Source: Promicromonospora sp049532985
Lineage (GTDB): Bacteria; Actinomycetota; Actinomycetes; Actinomycetales; Cellulomonadaceae
Direction: 5' to 3'
Assembly (NCBI RefSeq): GCF_049532985.1
Contig: NZ_CP186693.1
Span: forward strand, 62,001-126,000
DNA length: 64,000 bases
The notes beneath the pieces are model-generated. The model did not search any database and was not told the origin of the DNA. It saw nothing but the letters and a program-made list of their open reading frames with translations. Of this stretch, positions 53,408 through 62,060 are shown in pieces. A program made the translations under genes and the position numbers. The first letter of the stretch is position 1; every line of letters starts with the position of its first letter.

Positions 53408-54175
53408 TCACCGACGTCGACCCTCCCATCGCAGGTAGGCGGGAGTCGCGAACCCAGGAACCGTATGGAGGCTTGAGACGTCCGTGCCGAGCCAGTCGCG
53501 AAGCGCGGACGTCTCACCCGGCCACTTCGCATGGGCCAGCTCGTCGAACGCCAGGATGCTGCCCTGGGTGAGGTGGGGGCGAATCGCCTTGAGCGCTGCC
53601 AGGGTCGGCTCGTAGAGGTCCAGGTCGAAGTACGCGAGAGCGACAACCGTCTGCGGGTTGTCGGCCAGGTACTGCGGAAGCGTCTCGCGCACGTCTCCGT
53701 GGACCAGGAGGGTCCGGCGAATGTGCCCCAGTGGTTCGTCGTTCTCGTGAGCGTCCAGGACAGCGCGCAGGTGGTCGGGGTAGTCGCTGCCGAGCTCGAA
53801 CCGGCCGGGGACGGCACTCTGGGCGGTGTCGTGGTCGCTGACGTCGGGGAATCCGGTGAAGGTGTCGAAGCCGATGATCCTGCGGTGCGGGTTGTACGGC
53901 TCGTGGACGGCGCGCAGCGCCGTGAGGATGGCGATGTGCCGGCCGCGGTGGACGCCGAACTCCATGATCACGCCGGGGACGTCATGGACCATGCGGTACA
54001 GGGCATCCATGGCGAGCACATCGGCCAACGGTCGTCGTCGCAGGTAGAGCGAGATGTTGTCGACCAGTTCGTCAGGCGGTATCGGCGTCATCGCGAGATG
54101 TCCGGCCAGTGCTCGGCGGGTCTCGGCCTCACGGGGCGACTCGTGCGGCAGCAGAGTCTCGTCACGCTGGTGCAT
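53408..54175 (-). CDS. TylF-like SAM-dependent O-methyltransferase
   Basis: 255 residues, last gene of the DUF4254 operon. VIMEFGVHRGRHIAIL is the SAM-binding loop, IIGFDTFTGFPD and VVALAYFDLDLYEPTLAALK match the TylF/MycF macrolide-sugar O-methyltransferase family, where the acidic DLDLY residues bind a metal. It should methylate a sugar or other hydroxyl. The ATG at 54175 overlaps the histidine phosphatase gene by 14 bases. Confidence 0.86.
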   Translation of the reverse strand: MHQRDETLLPHESPREAETRRALAGHLAMTPIPPDELVDNISLYLRRRPLADVLAMDALYRMVHDVPGVIMEFGVHRGRHIAILTALRAVHEPYNPHRRIIGFDTFTGFPDVSDHDTAQSAVPGRFELGSDYPDHLRAVLDAHENDEPLGHIRRTLLVHGDVRETLPQYLADNPQTVVALAYFDLDLYEPTLAALKAIRPHLTQGSILAFDELAHAKWPGETSALRDWLGTDVSSLHTVPGFATPAYLRWEGRRR

Positions 54176-54773
54176 AGGGAGTGCCTCTCTTCTCGTGGGT
54201 CCACGTCTCCGCGGGCCGGAGTTCAAACAGCCGTGCGTGGTCGAACACGGCCACCGGGTCGTCGGTGCCCGCGCTGATCGCCGCGATGGCACCGATCAGG
54301 AGGCGGTGGGACACAATGACGACGGGCGGGTCTGCCTCTGCAAGGAGCTCGGCAGCGGTCAACGCCTGCCGCGCGCGTTCGTGGAACTCGACGAGGCTCT
54401 CGCCGCCAGGCAGCGTGCTTCTCGGATCTACGGCTCTCCTGTTGCGCCATTCCACGTAGGCGTCCGGGTACTGGGTGGGCGATCTGCCCAGCACGCAGGT
54501 GGGTGCGCGCCACTCGTCGAACGTGGAGTCGGCAGGGGACAGCGTCAGGCCGGTCAGTTCGGAGACGATCCGGGCCGTGCTCCGGGCACGCAGCAGGGTG
54601 CTGGACGCGATCACGCCGTCGGTCATCTCGGAGGTACGCAGCGCCAGCGCGGCACGTTCCGCCTGGCGTGCCCCGATACGTGTGAGCAGGCTTCGGGGGC
54701 GCGCATGCGCGTCCGGGCGGTGGAGGCCGTCGGCACACGTGCCGTGCCGCATCCAGGTGACGGTGGCACTCAC
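54162..54773 (-). CDS. Histidine phosphatase-family protein
   Basis: 203 residues. TWMRHGTCADG supplies the RHG catalytic motif, ASSTLLRARSTARIV the second Arg, and VVIVSHRLLIGAI the second His; a Glu sits in LPGGESLVEFHERA. It resembles phosphoglycerate-mutase-like phosphatases such as CobC. The start is GTG 54773, overlapping the SDR stop as GTGA (54770-54773). Predicted to dephosphorylate an intermediate of the operon's pathway. Confidence 0.87.
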   Translation of the reverse strand: MSATVTWMRHGTCADGLHRPDAHARPRSLLTRIGARQAERAALALRTSEMTDGVIASSTLLRARSTARIVSELTGLTLSPADSTFDEWRAPTCVLGRSPTQYPDAYVEWRNRRAVDPRSTLPGGESLVEFHERARQALTAAELLAEADPPVVIVSHRLLIGAIAAISAGTDDPVAVFDHARLFELRPAETWTHEKRGTPYAPA

Positions 54774-55522
54774 GACAGGTGCCACCCGCCGTCGACCGTG
54801 AGGCACTGCCCCGTGATGAAGGCAGCATCGTCGGAGAGCAGGAACGACACGGCACCGGCGACGTCGTCCGGCATGCCTCGTCGTCGGATCGCCTGGCGGG
54901 CGAACTGCCGTACGGCCATCGCTTCGTGATCGTCGACCGCTGCGTGCTCTGCGGGCACCTCGATGGATCCAGCACGGACGCAGTTGACGGTGATGTCGTC
55001 GGGTCCGAGCTCGCGGGCCAGTGCTCTCACCAGACCCTCCAGCCCGGCCTTCGCAGCGATGTACCCGGCGAGATCGACTCGGCCGAGCCGGCTCAGGACC
55101 GACGAGATCGCGACGACCCGTCCGCCTTCGTTGGCCCGTAGTGCGGGGGTGGCCAGGTGCGCGACGGCGGCGTGCGTCATGAGGTTGACGTCGACCTGTC
55201 GACGGAAGGTGTCGCCATCGTGGTCGGCCCATGGGATGCGGGGATAGGCGCCGGCATTCGACACAAGCACGGTGACCCGCTCGTGCTGCTCGTCGACGAG
55301 ACCATGCAGGCGGTCGATCGCGGCGATGTCCGTCAGGTCGCCCGTGACGGTGCTGACTGCGGCACCGTGCCTTCCTGCTTCGGACGTGACGCGGGCGAAG
55401 CCGGCATCGGGGTTGAGGTGGGTCAGGATCAGGTCGTAGCCGGGCGCGAGCCGGGCGGTGATGGCCGCTCCGATCCCGCTGCCCGCTCCGGTGATGATCG
55501 CGACCGGCCGTGGTCGGTTCAT
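54770..55522 (-). CDS. SDR-family oxidoreductase
   Basis: 250 residues. TGAGSGIGAAI is the NAD(P)-binding glycine motif, VSNAGAYPRIPW the NAG motif, and ISSVLSRLGRVDLAGYIAAK gives Ser, Tyr and Lys of the catalytic set. C-terminal FITGQCLTVDGG is classical. It reduces or oxidises a hydroxyl/keto group, resembling FabG-like enzymes. The ATG at 55522 overlaps the upstream kinase stop (ATGA). Confidence 0.92.
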   Translation of the reverse strand: MNRPRPVAIITGAGSGIGAAITARLAPGYDLILTHLNPDAGFARVTSEAGRHGAAVSTVTGDLTDIAAIDRLHGLVDEQHERVTVLVSNAGAYPRIPWADHDGDTFRRQVDVNLMTHAAVAHLATPALRANEGGRVVAISSVLSRLGRVDLAGYIAAKAGLEGLVRALARELGPDDITVNCVRAGSIEVPAEHAAVDDHEAMAVRQFARQAIRRRGMPDDVAGAVSFLLSDDAAFITGQCLTVDGGWHLS

Positions 55523-56655
55523 CGGTTTGCTCCTGTCGATGTGATGGCGAAGCACGGGAACGGGACGGTTGGGCTGACGTCGTCGTCGGCGAGCTGCGCG
55601 AGAAGGGCGAGCGACAGCGCGACGTCGGGACCGTCGAGGCGCGTGATGTCGTAGACACCCAGGACGCGTGCGATGAGGTACGGACGCAGCCAGGCCCAGA
55701 GGTCTCGGACACCGAGCGCGGTCGCGACCGGTCGGACCACCTCGGTGAGATAGCGGCCGACAACGTGGGCTCGGACGGGCCCGGGTTCAAAGGCGTAGGT
55801 GATGGCCAGGCCCGTGTCCGTCTGCTCGGCGTAGATCCGTGGACGGCGGAACACGGAGCGGTGCAGCGCCTCGGGGTGATCCATGTAGGCGTCGCGGTTG
55901 TACCGCGGGGTGAGCCACGGCCCGTGGAGCACCTGGTACATCAGGAAGCAGGCGAGCTCGCCGGCGACGGCGTTCAGGCCACCGGTGTCGTAGTCGAACC
56001 ACACCGGTCCCGAGCGAGGTGACCAGCCGATGTTGAAGTCGGTCGGGTCGCCCTGCGAGATCGCCGCCCAGACGCGCCTGTCGGTAGCGAAGTCCGCGCG
56101 GAGGCGTTCGACGATCGACGGCAGATCGACCACGGAGGGACGGCCGTTCACCTCGACGCGAAGGTCAGCGGGGGCGACCCCGCCCGGAAGCAGCGGCCAG
56201 GGCGAGCCCTGTCCGTAATACTGATCGACTCGTCCGCCCTCGCTCAGACGGTCTCCGTAGAGCTTCCCTACGACGCGCCCAGCGGGAATGTGCCTGGCGG
56301 TACTCAGCAGGGTGTCTCGGTAGTAGGCGAGGACGTCGTCCAGGAACAGGTCGAGCCGCGCGCAGTCGCTGGTGGTCTCGGCACGCGAGATCTCGTCCAC
56401 GAGGAGGCTGCCACCCTCGTCCCGGTACAGCGACCGGTCGAACACGTGAACCGCCCAGGGGCCCGCCGCTCCGACCCAGCGAAGCGCGGGGATCGGATAG
56501 TAGGCCTCGATCGCGGCGTGCCCAGTCAACTCCTGGCGCGCCTCGGCGCGGTCGGGGTTGGCCTTGACGAACAGCGGCCATCCGGCGACGTCGAGGTGCC
56601 AGGTGTGGTTGCGGGTGTAGCGGCGGTGGTGGGAGATCCGGGGCACGGGGGTCAC
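55519..56655 (-). CDS. Phosphotransferase/kinase-like protein (APH fold, variant HGD)
   Basis: 378 residues. The catalytic loop reads ISQGDPTDFNIGWS, with Gln in place of the usual His of HGDxxxxN, and the metal loop is VWFDYDTGGLN. The N-lobe begins HTWHLDVAGWPLFVKANPD with the ATP Lys. A small-molecule kinase is inferred; the His-to-Gln change may affect activity. GTG start overlapping the GT9 stop (GTGA, 56652-56655), and ATGA overlap with SDR downstream. Confidence 0.75.
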   Translation of the reverse strand: MTPVPRISHHRRYTRNHTWHLDVAGWPLFVKANPDRAEARQELTGHAAIEAYYPIPALRWVGAAGPWAVHVFDRSLYRDEGGSLLVDEISRAETTSDCARLDLFLDDVLAYYRDTLLSTARHIPAGRVVGKLYGDRLSEGGRVDQYYGQGSPWPLLPGGVAPADLRVEVNGRPSVVDLPSIVERLRADFATDRRVWAAISQGDPTDFNIGWSPRSGPVWFDYDTGGLNAVAGELACFLMYQVLHGPWLTPRYNRDAYMDHPEALHRSVFRRPRIYAEQTDTGLAITYAFEPGPVRAHVVGRYLTEVVRPVATALGVRDLWAWLRPYLIARVLGVYDITRLDGPDVALSLALLAQLADDDVSPTVPFPCFAITSTGANR

Positions 56656-57728
56656 CTCCCGTCCAGCTTCTGCAGCGCGAACTTGGCGACCGTCGCGGGT
56701 GGTACCTGTCGCAGATTCGATGCGCTGCCCCAGAGGGTGTCGTCGAGCTGGTCACGGACGGGGCACCGGTCGGCGTGGGCGAGCATCTGGGAGAGCGGTG
56801 TGGCCACAGCGTGGTGGTTGCTCCGCCCGGTCGTCCACTTCGCGTAGGGGTGACGTCCGTACAGGCCGATGACCTGCGGGGACGTGTGGTCTGCGCGTTC
56901 GGTGAGGGCCGCGAGGTGGGTCAGGCCGGTGTCGTTGCCGATAACGAGCCCTGCCGTGGCGAACAGGTCGAGGCAGTCCGTGGCATCGCGGCCGGCGACC
57001 AGCTCAAGTCCGGCCGGGGCATGCGCCGATGGGGCGCTGTCGCCAGCGAGGAGGGTGAACTGCCACGGGCCGGGACGAGCGTCGGCGAGGTACTGGGCGA
57101 TCTCGTCGAACCCGTCCGGTCCGTAGTCCTTGCGGTCGGGCATGCTCGTCGCCGCGACGAAGACGACGTGCCAGGGATCGAGCGCACCGGTGCCGGTGAA
57201 CGTGGGCAGCGGCGCGAACGCGCGAGGCAGCTCACGGCCGAGGTACTGCTCGACCTCCAGGTAGTAGCGCATCGGCAGGGCGGCGTGGACCTCCACGAAG
57301 TCGTCGTCCCGCCTGTCGAGCCACGTCGGCGGTCGTTCCGGGACCGCGTCGAACGTGTACCGGCCGAGGCCTTCGGCGCTCACCGTGCTCCCGCCTGCGT
57401 CCCGGACGACACGCAGCGGCAGGCGGCACCGGGCGAAGAGACCTGGTCGCGGGCCGCGATAGGTCGGCTTGCTGGCCGGGAAGGCGTCCATGAACGCGGT
57501 GACAGCGCCCAGGGCAAGCAGCATGTCTCCGAGTCCGCCGGCGCCGAGGTCGACGCTCCAGCCTGGAGCCTCGGCCCGGACCCGGGTGGGGAGTGTCGTG
57601 TGCTGGCCTCGCCGGTAGGGCAGCGTTCGGCCCAACGGTGCGTCCTCCCGGCGAAGTACTGTGCGTCCGCCAGTGGCCGTGACCGGCGTAGGCAGGTAGA
57701 AGGTGCTCAGATGCGAGTCAGTGTGCAC
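56652..57728 (-). CDS. Glycosyltransferase family 9-like protein
   Basis: 358 residues. DLGAGGLGDMLLALGAVTAFMD corresponds to the GT9 N-terminal G-D-x-L motif, VVFVAATSMPDRKDYGPDGFDE the middle acceptor region, and LVIGNDTGLTHLAALTE the donor-binding signature of heptosyltransferases. Actinobacteria have no LPS, so a small-molecule or nucleoside acceptor is likelier. It overlaps the phosphoribosyltransferase gene by 22 bases upstream and the kinase gene by GTGA downstream. Confidence 0.82.
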   Translation of the reverse strand: MHTDSHLSTFYLPTPVTATGGRTVLRREDAPLGRTLPYRRGQHTTLPTRVRAEAPGWSVDLGAGGLGDMLLALGAVTAFMDAFPASKPTYRGPRPGLFARCRLPLRVVRDAGGSTVSAEGLGRYTFDAVPERPPTWLDRRDDDFVEVHAALPMRYYLEVEQYLGRELPRAFAPLPTFTGTGALDPWHVVFVAATSMPDRKDYGPDGFDEIAQYLADARPGPWQFTLLAGDSAPSAHAPAGLELVAGRDATDCLDLFATAGLVIGNDTGLTHLAALTERADHTSPQVIGLYGRHPYAKWTTGRSNHHAVATPLSQMLAHADRCPVRDQLDDTLWGSASNLRQVPPATVAKFALQKLDGR

Positions 57729-58264
57729 AGCGGCACTCCTAGGTCTTCCATGACTGCCCGTGCCTCACCCGAGGTGTCCTCGATGAGGCAGGCGATACCG
57801 GTGACATCGGCACCGCCCGTGCGGAGGACCGCGACGAGGTTGGCCAGGGTGCGGCCGGTGGTGATCTCGTCGTCGACGATCAAGACCCGCTGCCCGCGCA
57901 GGTCGCCGTAGGTGTACACGTCGGTGCGGCGGGCATGCGGTTCGGAGAACCGGGCCTTGTGAGGCAGATCAAGGTCGAGCTTCCACGCCAGCCGGTAGGG
58001 GGTACCGCTGGCAAGGGCGACCGCGACGGTCGGGAGGATGCCCCCGGCGTCCAGGCCGAGCAGCACGTCGGGTGTGGCGAAGGCGGAGTCGTGCACCCAC
58101 CGGTCCCACAGGGCGTCGCCCGTGGTGATGAGGGACTCGGGGGTGACCTGGCCCAGGATCCCGTCGAGGTCGTGGACGACGCGAATGTCCCGGGCGTGCT
58201 CTGTGACTCCGAGCCGGCGCACGCGCTGGGCGGTGAACGATGCGGTGGGGTCGGTGACGGTCAT
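57707..58264 (-). CDS. Phosphoribosyltransferase (orotate PRTase-like)
   Basis: 185 residues of the type I PRTase fold. The PRPP loop VLIVDDEITTGRT (127-139) is perfect, and VLLGLDAGGILPTVAVALAS is the pyrophosphate loop. It should join a base or base-like ring to ribose-5-phosphate, or act in reverse. The length matches OPRTase but the hood region differs, so the base is uncertain. ATG 58264 overlaps the stop of the tri-domain kinase (ATGA). Confidence 0.85.
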   Translation of the reverse strand: MTVTDPTASFTAQRVRRLGVTEHARDIRVVHDLDGILGQVTPESLITTGDALWDRWVHDSAFATPDVLLGLDAGGILPTVAVALASGTPYRLAWKLDLDLPHKARFSEPHARRTDVYTYGDLRGQRVLIVDDEITTGRTLANLVAVLRTGGADVTGIACLIEDTSGEARAVMEDLGVPLCTLTRI

Positions 58265-60132
58265 GAGGCGGTCCTTCCGATGGAGTCGACGTAGCGCAGA
58301 AGGTTCTCGGCGGCGTGCGCGAGCTGTGCATGGACGGCCGCGTCGCGCGAGTTGGTGACGATGTCGTCGAGCGCCGGCGGCGCGCACCGCAGGCGGGGGT
58401 GGGTGTCGGTGAGGGCTTCGAAGACCTGTGGGGGAGTCCGGGCGTCGATCCCGTCCGCACGAAGCAGGATCCGGCCGACGAGCACGAGGTGCTTGTAGAG
58501 GGCGCGCAGGTCCAGGTCGTCGACGGCCAAGAGGCGGCGCGTGTTCATCAGGACCAGGCCGAGCTCGCCCCGGCTTGCCGCGTCGTCCTGCCGATGGGTC
58601 GGCAGCGGGATCGCGTAGTCGGCACGGCGGTACAGGACGCCCGCGCCAGTCCGTGCACCCCGGAGCGAGTGCACGACTCTGGGCGGCACCCGGTGTGTCG
58701 TCAGGTCGGTCACGGTGAAGGCGCTCAGCGCCACCTTGAACCCGGGGCGGGCAAGCCGCGCGGTGGCCTGACCAAGCCACTCAACAGACAGCTCGTCCCG
58801 TACGACGAGCAGGTCGACGTCGCTCCATCCCTCGACCCAGTGCCGGGTCCCCGTGCTGCCGGTCGCCATCACCAGCGCGACGGCGTCGTCGGTGAGCATG
58901 TGGGCGGCCTTTTGCAGCCACTCGTCGTCGCTGCTCGGGCGCCACGAGGGAGGCGTCACCCGTGTGGCGTGCATGCTGTGGACCATGGAGTCGAGGGCGA
59001 GCTTGAGGGTGCTGAGCGGCCCCGAGTTGTCCAGGACGTGGTCGGCGACGTCGAGGATGCGGCCTGCGCCTCGGCTCGTCTTGATGGCGTCACGCTCCCG
59101 GAGCTCGGCACGGCTCTCGGTGGCTCGGTCGGCACGAGCCTCCGGGGTGGCGTCCACGTAGACGACCTGGCAGCGCGATCCCCATGTCTTGCGGAGGCTG
59201 GCGGTCTGCTCGAACCGGTGGGCACTCTCCAGGCTGACGCTCCTCGCCTTGGTCGCGGCGGCGAACCGCAAGATCTCCTCGGTCAGGCGGCCGGCCTGCT
59301 CCGCCTCCGACCAGGCGTAGGGGTCGCTCTGGCCGGCTCGGAGCGCGGCGACCTCCAAGAGGTAGCCGATCTTGAGCCGTGCCACGCCGTGCTCGTCGCG
59401 CAGCAGCTCACCGACCGTGCTCTTGCCGGACTCCGACATCCCGCCCAGCACCCAGAGGCGGTCCAGCTGTGGGTCGGGCAACGACTCGACCGCGACCCCC
59501 AGGTCAGCGATCCGAGCACGGATCCCGCGCTGGACGTCGAGGATCGGAGCGTCGCGCTGATCGATGACCATGTCGTAGGCGCCCTGCTCGACCTGGATCG
59601 CGAGCACTTGGGCGAGTGCCTCCTGATAGGCCCGGTATCGGTCGTCGACGCTCTGGGTCTCACGCTTGAGCGACATGGCAGCCTCTTGCACCGGGTCGCT
59701 GTGGCGCCGTAACAGGAGATGCACCTCATGCCGGCTGGCGGGCTGGGGCAGGTCGCGTGTGATGCGGGTGACCTCGTCGAGTGCGCCGTGCGGCGTGAGC
59801 CCGTCCTTGATCGCGGAGGTTGCCGCGCACGCAGCAAGGATCATCGGCAGGCCGCGATCCTCCAGCGCCAGCGGACCGCTGGCCTCCCGGCGAGCGACAT
59901 GGCTGGTGAACATCAAGGCGGTGTGCTCGGCAGTGCTGGAGTCCTGGAACCACCACTGGGCGAAGCTGTCACCCGCGAGATCGGCCCACCGACGGTGCCA
60001 CTTGTCGACCGAACCCACGTGGTGGGCACCGTTGATCGCCCGTGCGAGCCACGAGAGCTGCGCGGTCTTGCCGACGTTGTCGACCCCGTTGAGCGACAGA
60101 CTCAGCGGGTGGGCCACGGCTGCCGCGCTCAT
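58261..60132 (-). CDS. Tri-domain protein: thymidylate-kinase-like, AAA kinase, nucleotidyltransferase
   Basis: 623 residues. Domain 1 has P-loop LNGVDNVGKTAQ (about 14-25) and a dTMP-kinase-like body with ALEDRGLPMI. Domain 2 starts with a second P-loop, GGMSESGKST (230-239), and resembles dephospho-CoA/adenylate kinases (YVDATPEARADRA). Domain 3 is a minimal nucleotidyltransferase: GSTGTRHWVEGWSDVDLLVV (425-444) with the G-S and D-x-D metal motif. The combination suggests successive phosphorylation and nucleotidylation of one substrate, an inference. ATGA overlaps at both ends. Confidence 0.8.
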   Translation of the reverse strand: MSAAAVAHPLSLSLNGVDNVGKTAQLSWLARAINGAHHVGSVDKWHRRWADLAGDSFAQWWFQDSSTAEHTALMFTSHVARREASGPLALEDRGLPMILAACAATSAIKDGLTPHGALDEVTRITRDLPQPASRHEVHLLLRRHSDPVQEAAMSLKRETQSVDDRYRAYQEALAQVLAIQVEQGAYDMVIDQRDAPILDVQRGIRARIADLGVAVESLPDPQLDRLWVLGGMSESGKSTVGELLRDEHGVARLKIGYLLEVAALRAGQSDPYAWSEAEQAGRLTEEILRFAAATKARSVSLESAHRFEQTASLRKTWGSRCQVVYVDATPEARADRATESRAELRERDAIKTSRGAGRILDVADHVLDNSGPLSTLKLALDSMVHSMHATRVTPPSWRPSSDDEWLQKAAHMLTDDAVALVMATGSTGTRHWVEGWSDVDLLVVRDELSVEWLGQATARLARPGFKVALSAFTVTDLTTHRVPPRVVHSLRGARTGAGVLYRRADYAIPLPTHRQDDAASRGELGLVLMNTRRLLAVDDLDLRALYKHLVLVGRILLRADGIDARTPPQVFEALTDTHPRLRCAPPALDDIVTNSRDAAVHAQLAHAAENLLRYVDSIGRTAS

Positions 60133-60662
60133 GACGCCGCCTGGTACTGCTTGAGGTGACGCCAGGCGGGGACCCGACGTGCTCCGCCGGTCACGTCCCG
60201 GACCAAGTCGTCGTAAGCATCGGCCAGCTCACGAAGCTGACGTAGCGCCTGCCGGGCACGGTCCTTCGCGCCGGCGTCGATCAGCTTGTTTGCACGCACC
60301 CAGGCGATGGCCAGACGGTCGATCACCGACCCCACCGTCTCGGTGTGCAGCGGCGCGTCGTCTGGAGCCGTGAAGCAGGACGCGGCGTACTCGTCGACCT
60401 GCTCGACCAGGGCGACGCGGGTGGTGTTCAGCGAGTCGATCGTGCGCTTGGAGGCGGCGATCGTTGCATCCGCGGACGTCGTGTCCCGGCTGATGGCCTC
60501 GGCATCCCACTGGCGCTGGTGATTGCGTGCCAGGTGCGCCGCCAGACGCAGCAGGCCGTCGCTCTGCTCGTTATCGCTGCGGAACGCCTCGATGATCGTC
60601 GCGGATCGTGGCAAGACGACGAGGTCCCGCTCGACCTTCTCTGACGTGGTTGCGCTGTCCAT
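60129..60662 (-). CDS. DUF4254 domain-containing protein
   Basis: 177 residues, helical. LLRLAAHLARNHQRQWDAEA, then the diagnostic IAASKRTIDSLNTTRVALVE and EQVDEYA match DUF4254 (H-x-x-N/H-x-x-x-W and K-R-x-I-D-x-L-N). In Gram-negative genomes DUF4254 genes are usually next to a GT9 glycosyltransferase; here a GT9 gene is in the same operon. Function unknown. First gene of the operon: GAGAGAGG lies before the ATG, and a terminator separates it from DUF89 upstream. Confidence 0.82.
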   Translation of the reverse strand: MDSATTSEKVERDLVVLPRSATIIEAFRSDNEQSDGLLRLAAHLARNHQRQWDAEAISRDTTSADATIAASKRTIDSLNTTRVALVEQVDEYAASCFTAPDDAPLHTETVGSVIDRLAIAWVRANKLIDAGAKDRARQALRQLRELADAYDDLVRDVTGGARRVPAWRHLKQYQAAS

Positions 60663-60823
60663 CCGGATCGCCCTCTCTCCAGTGGTTGCTGCCGCCCGGA
60701 ACCCGGGGGCTACCGACGGTGCGTCGTCGTGGTCACCAGCGTCGTGTCAGCGGTCCGGACGAAAAACGATCTGCCGGTGCATCGCCGTCGAACGGCCGTC
60801 GAACACGCCGAACCCGTAGCACG

Positions 60824-60862
60824 CCGAAGCCCGCCCTCCTACGGCAGGAGAGCGGGCTTCGG
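60824..60862 (-). terminator. Terminator between DUF89 and the DUF4254 operon
   Basis: A 16- to 17-base stem with one mismatch (60824-60840 against 60846-60862) around ACGGC lies 11 bases after the DUF89 stop on the minus strand. It splits the minus-strand cluster into two transcripts. Confidence 0.8.
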
Positions 60863-60872
60863 GGCGAAGGGG

Positions 60873-62060
60873 TCAGGGTCGGACGTGGATGACTGCGTGC
60901 GTGCCGTCGGTACGCCAGCCGGGTGCGGTGGCCTCCAGATGCGCCAGGCGTTCCGGGTCGACGCCGACGGCGACGTCCGACTTGAGGGTCCGCAAGGCGG
61001 CCAGCGGGGCAGGGAAGTAGGACGTGAGGCTCTGGAACGAGGTCGTGGGCGTCCAGTGGGCGTCGCCGACGAGGCGTCGGTAGTTGAGGTCGCCCTTGAC
61101 GATTACGACGGTCGCCTGGGCCAGCTCGGTGGCCAGATCGGTCGGCAGGTCGTGGAAGGTCAGGGGGCTGCACCAGAACGGGTGGGCACGGACCTGGAGC
61201 CGTCCGTCACTGATCGCGGTGCCGAGCCGAGCAGCGACGCCGGCCGCGGCTCTGGACGCGGTCACGAGGTGCCGTAGTACCTGGAGCAGGTCTGTCGGCG
61301 TGGCGTCGGAGACGTAGTAGGGGTGCGGTTTGAGGTGCAGCGTCACCGTTGCGGCGCGCCGGGTCTCCAGGAGCCGGTCGATCAGGACGAGGTCGGCGAC
61401 CAGCTCCCGGCCGGCGTTGTCGGCGACAAGGTGCACCTGGCCGGGTGCACCTGCATCCAGGAGGCGCCACAGCACTGCGGAGTCGTTCGCGACGAGGTCG
61501 TCGACCTGGTCCCGGTCCTGGGCGGATGGGTCGGACATCCGGAAGCCGAGGTCGGCGCGGTTGCCCCACAGCGACGCGGTCAGCGCCGCCGACAAGCCGA
61601 CCCGGTCGGGGCCTGTGACGAGGCGGTCGAGCTCTCCCAGATCGCGAGCCAGGTCGGGTGCTGCCCGCTCCGCGTTCTTCTGCGGGGCGAACGGGTCGAT
61701 TCCAGCCCAGGGACCCGAGCCGAAGTAGTCCGTGGCCTCCAGCAGGAGGCGGTAAAAGTAGGACTCTGCCCACAGGAACGGAACATCGACCCACGCCCGC
61801 CCCACGTACGGGTCCGACCATTCTTGCCACGCCGCCTGATCGTGGGCATCGGCCGGAAGCGGCGGAATGCTGCCGTCGATGGTCGCCAGCAACTGGTCGA
61901 GCGACGTCTGGATCTCGGGCGGGTAGGGCACGAGCCGGCGGACGGTCGCGATCAGGTCGGGGTGTCTGCGGGTCAGCACGCCCCATGCGAAGGAGCCTGA
62001 CACGTTCGACACGATGGTTTCGGCGGCCGGGGGACCGTCCTGGTGGTTACCGATGGTCAC
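60873..62060 (-). CDS. DUF89/ARMT1-family damage-control phosphatase
   Basis: 395 residues. The metal-binding and fold motifs of the DUF89 family are clear: HLVADNAGRELVADLVLIDR, VTLHLKPHPYYVSDATPTD, FWCSPLTFHDLP, VVIVKGDLNYRRLVGDAHW and LRTLKSDVAVG. Family members hydrolyse harmful sugar phosphates or phosphopantetheine in a metal-dependent reaction. The ATG overlaps the WD40 gene stop (ATGA, 62057-62060). It probably removes a side product of the neighbouring pathway, an inference. Confidence 0.88.
   Translation of the reverse strand: MTIGNHQDGPPAAETIVSNVSGSFAWGVLTRRHPDLIATVRRLVPYPPEIQTSLDQLLATIDGSIPPLPADAHDQAAWQEWSDPYVGRAWVDVPFLWAESYFYRLLLEATDYFGSGPWAGIDPFAPQKNAERAAPDLARDLGELDRLVTGPDRVGLSAALTASLWGNRADLGFRMSDPSAQDRDQVDDLVANDSAVLWRLLDAGAPGQVHLVADNAGRELVADLVLIDRLLETRRAATVTLHLKPHPYYVSDATPTDLLQVLRHLVTASRAAAGVAARLGTAISDGRLQVRAHPFWCSPLTFHDLPTDLATELAQATVVIVKGDLNYRRLVGDAHWTPTTSFQSLTSYFPAPLAALRTLKSDVAVGVDPERLAHLEATAPGWRTDGTHAVIHVRP

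Noticed and set aside
56652..57728. LPS heptosyltransferase
   Set aside because: GT9 motifs are present but the organism is clearly an actinobacterium, with no LPS genes nearby.
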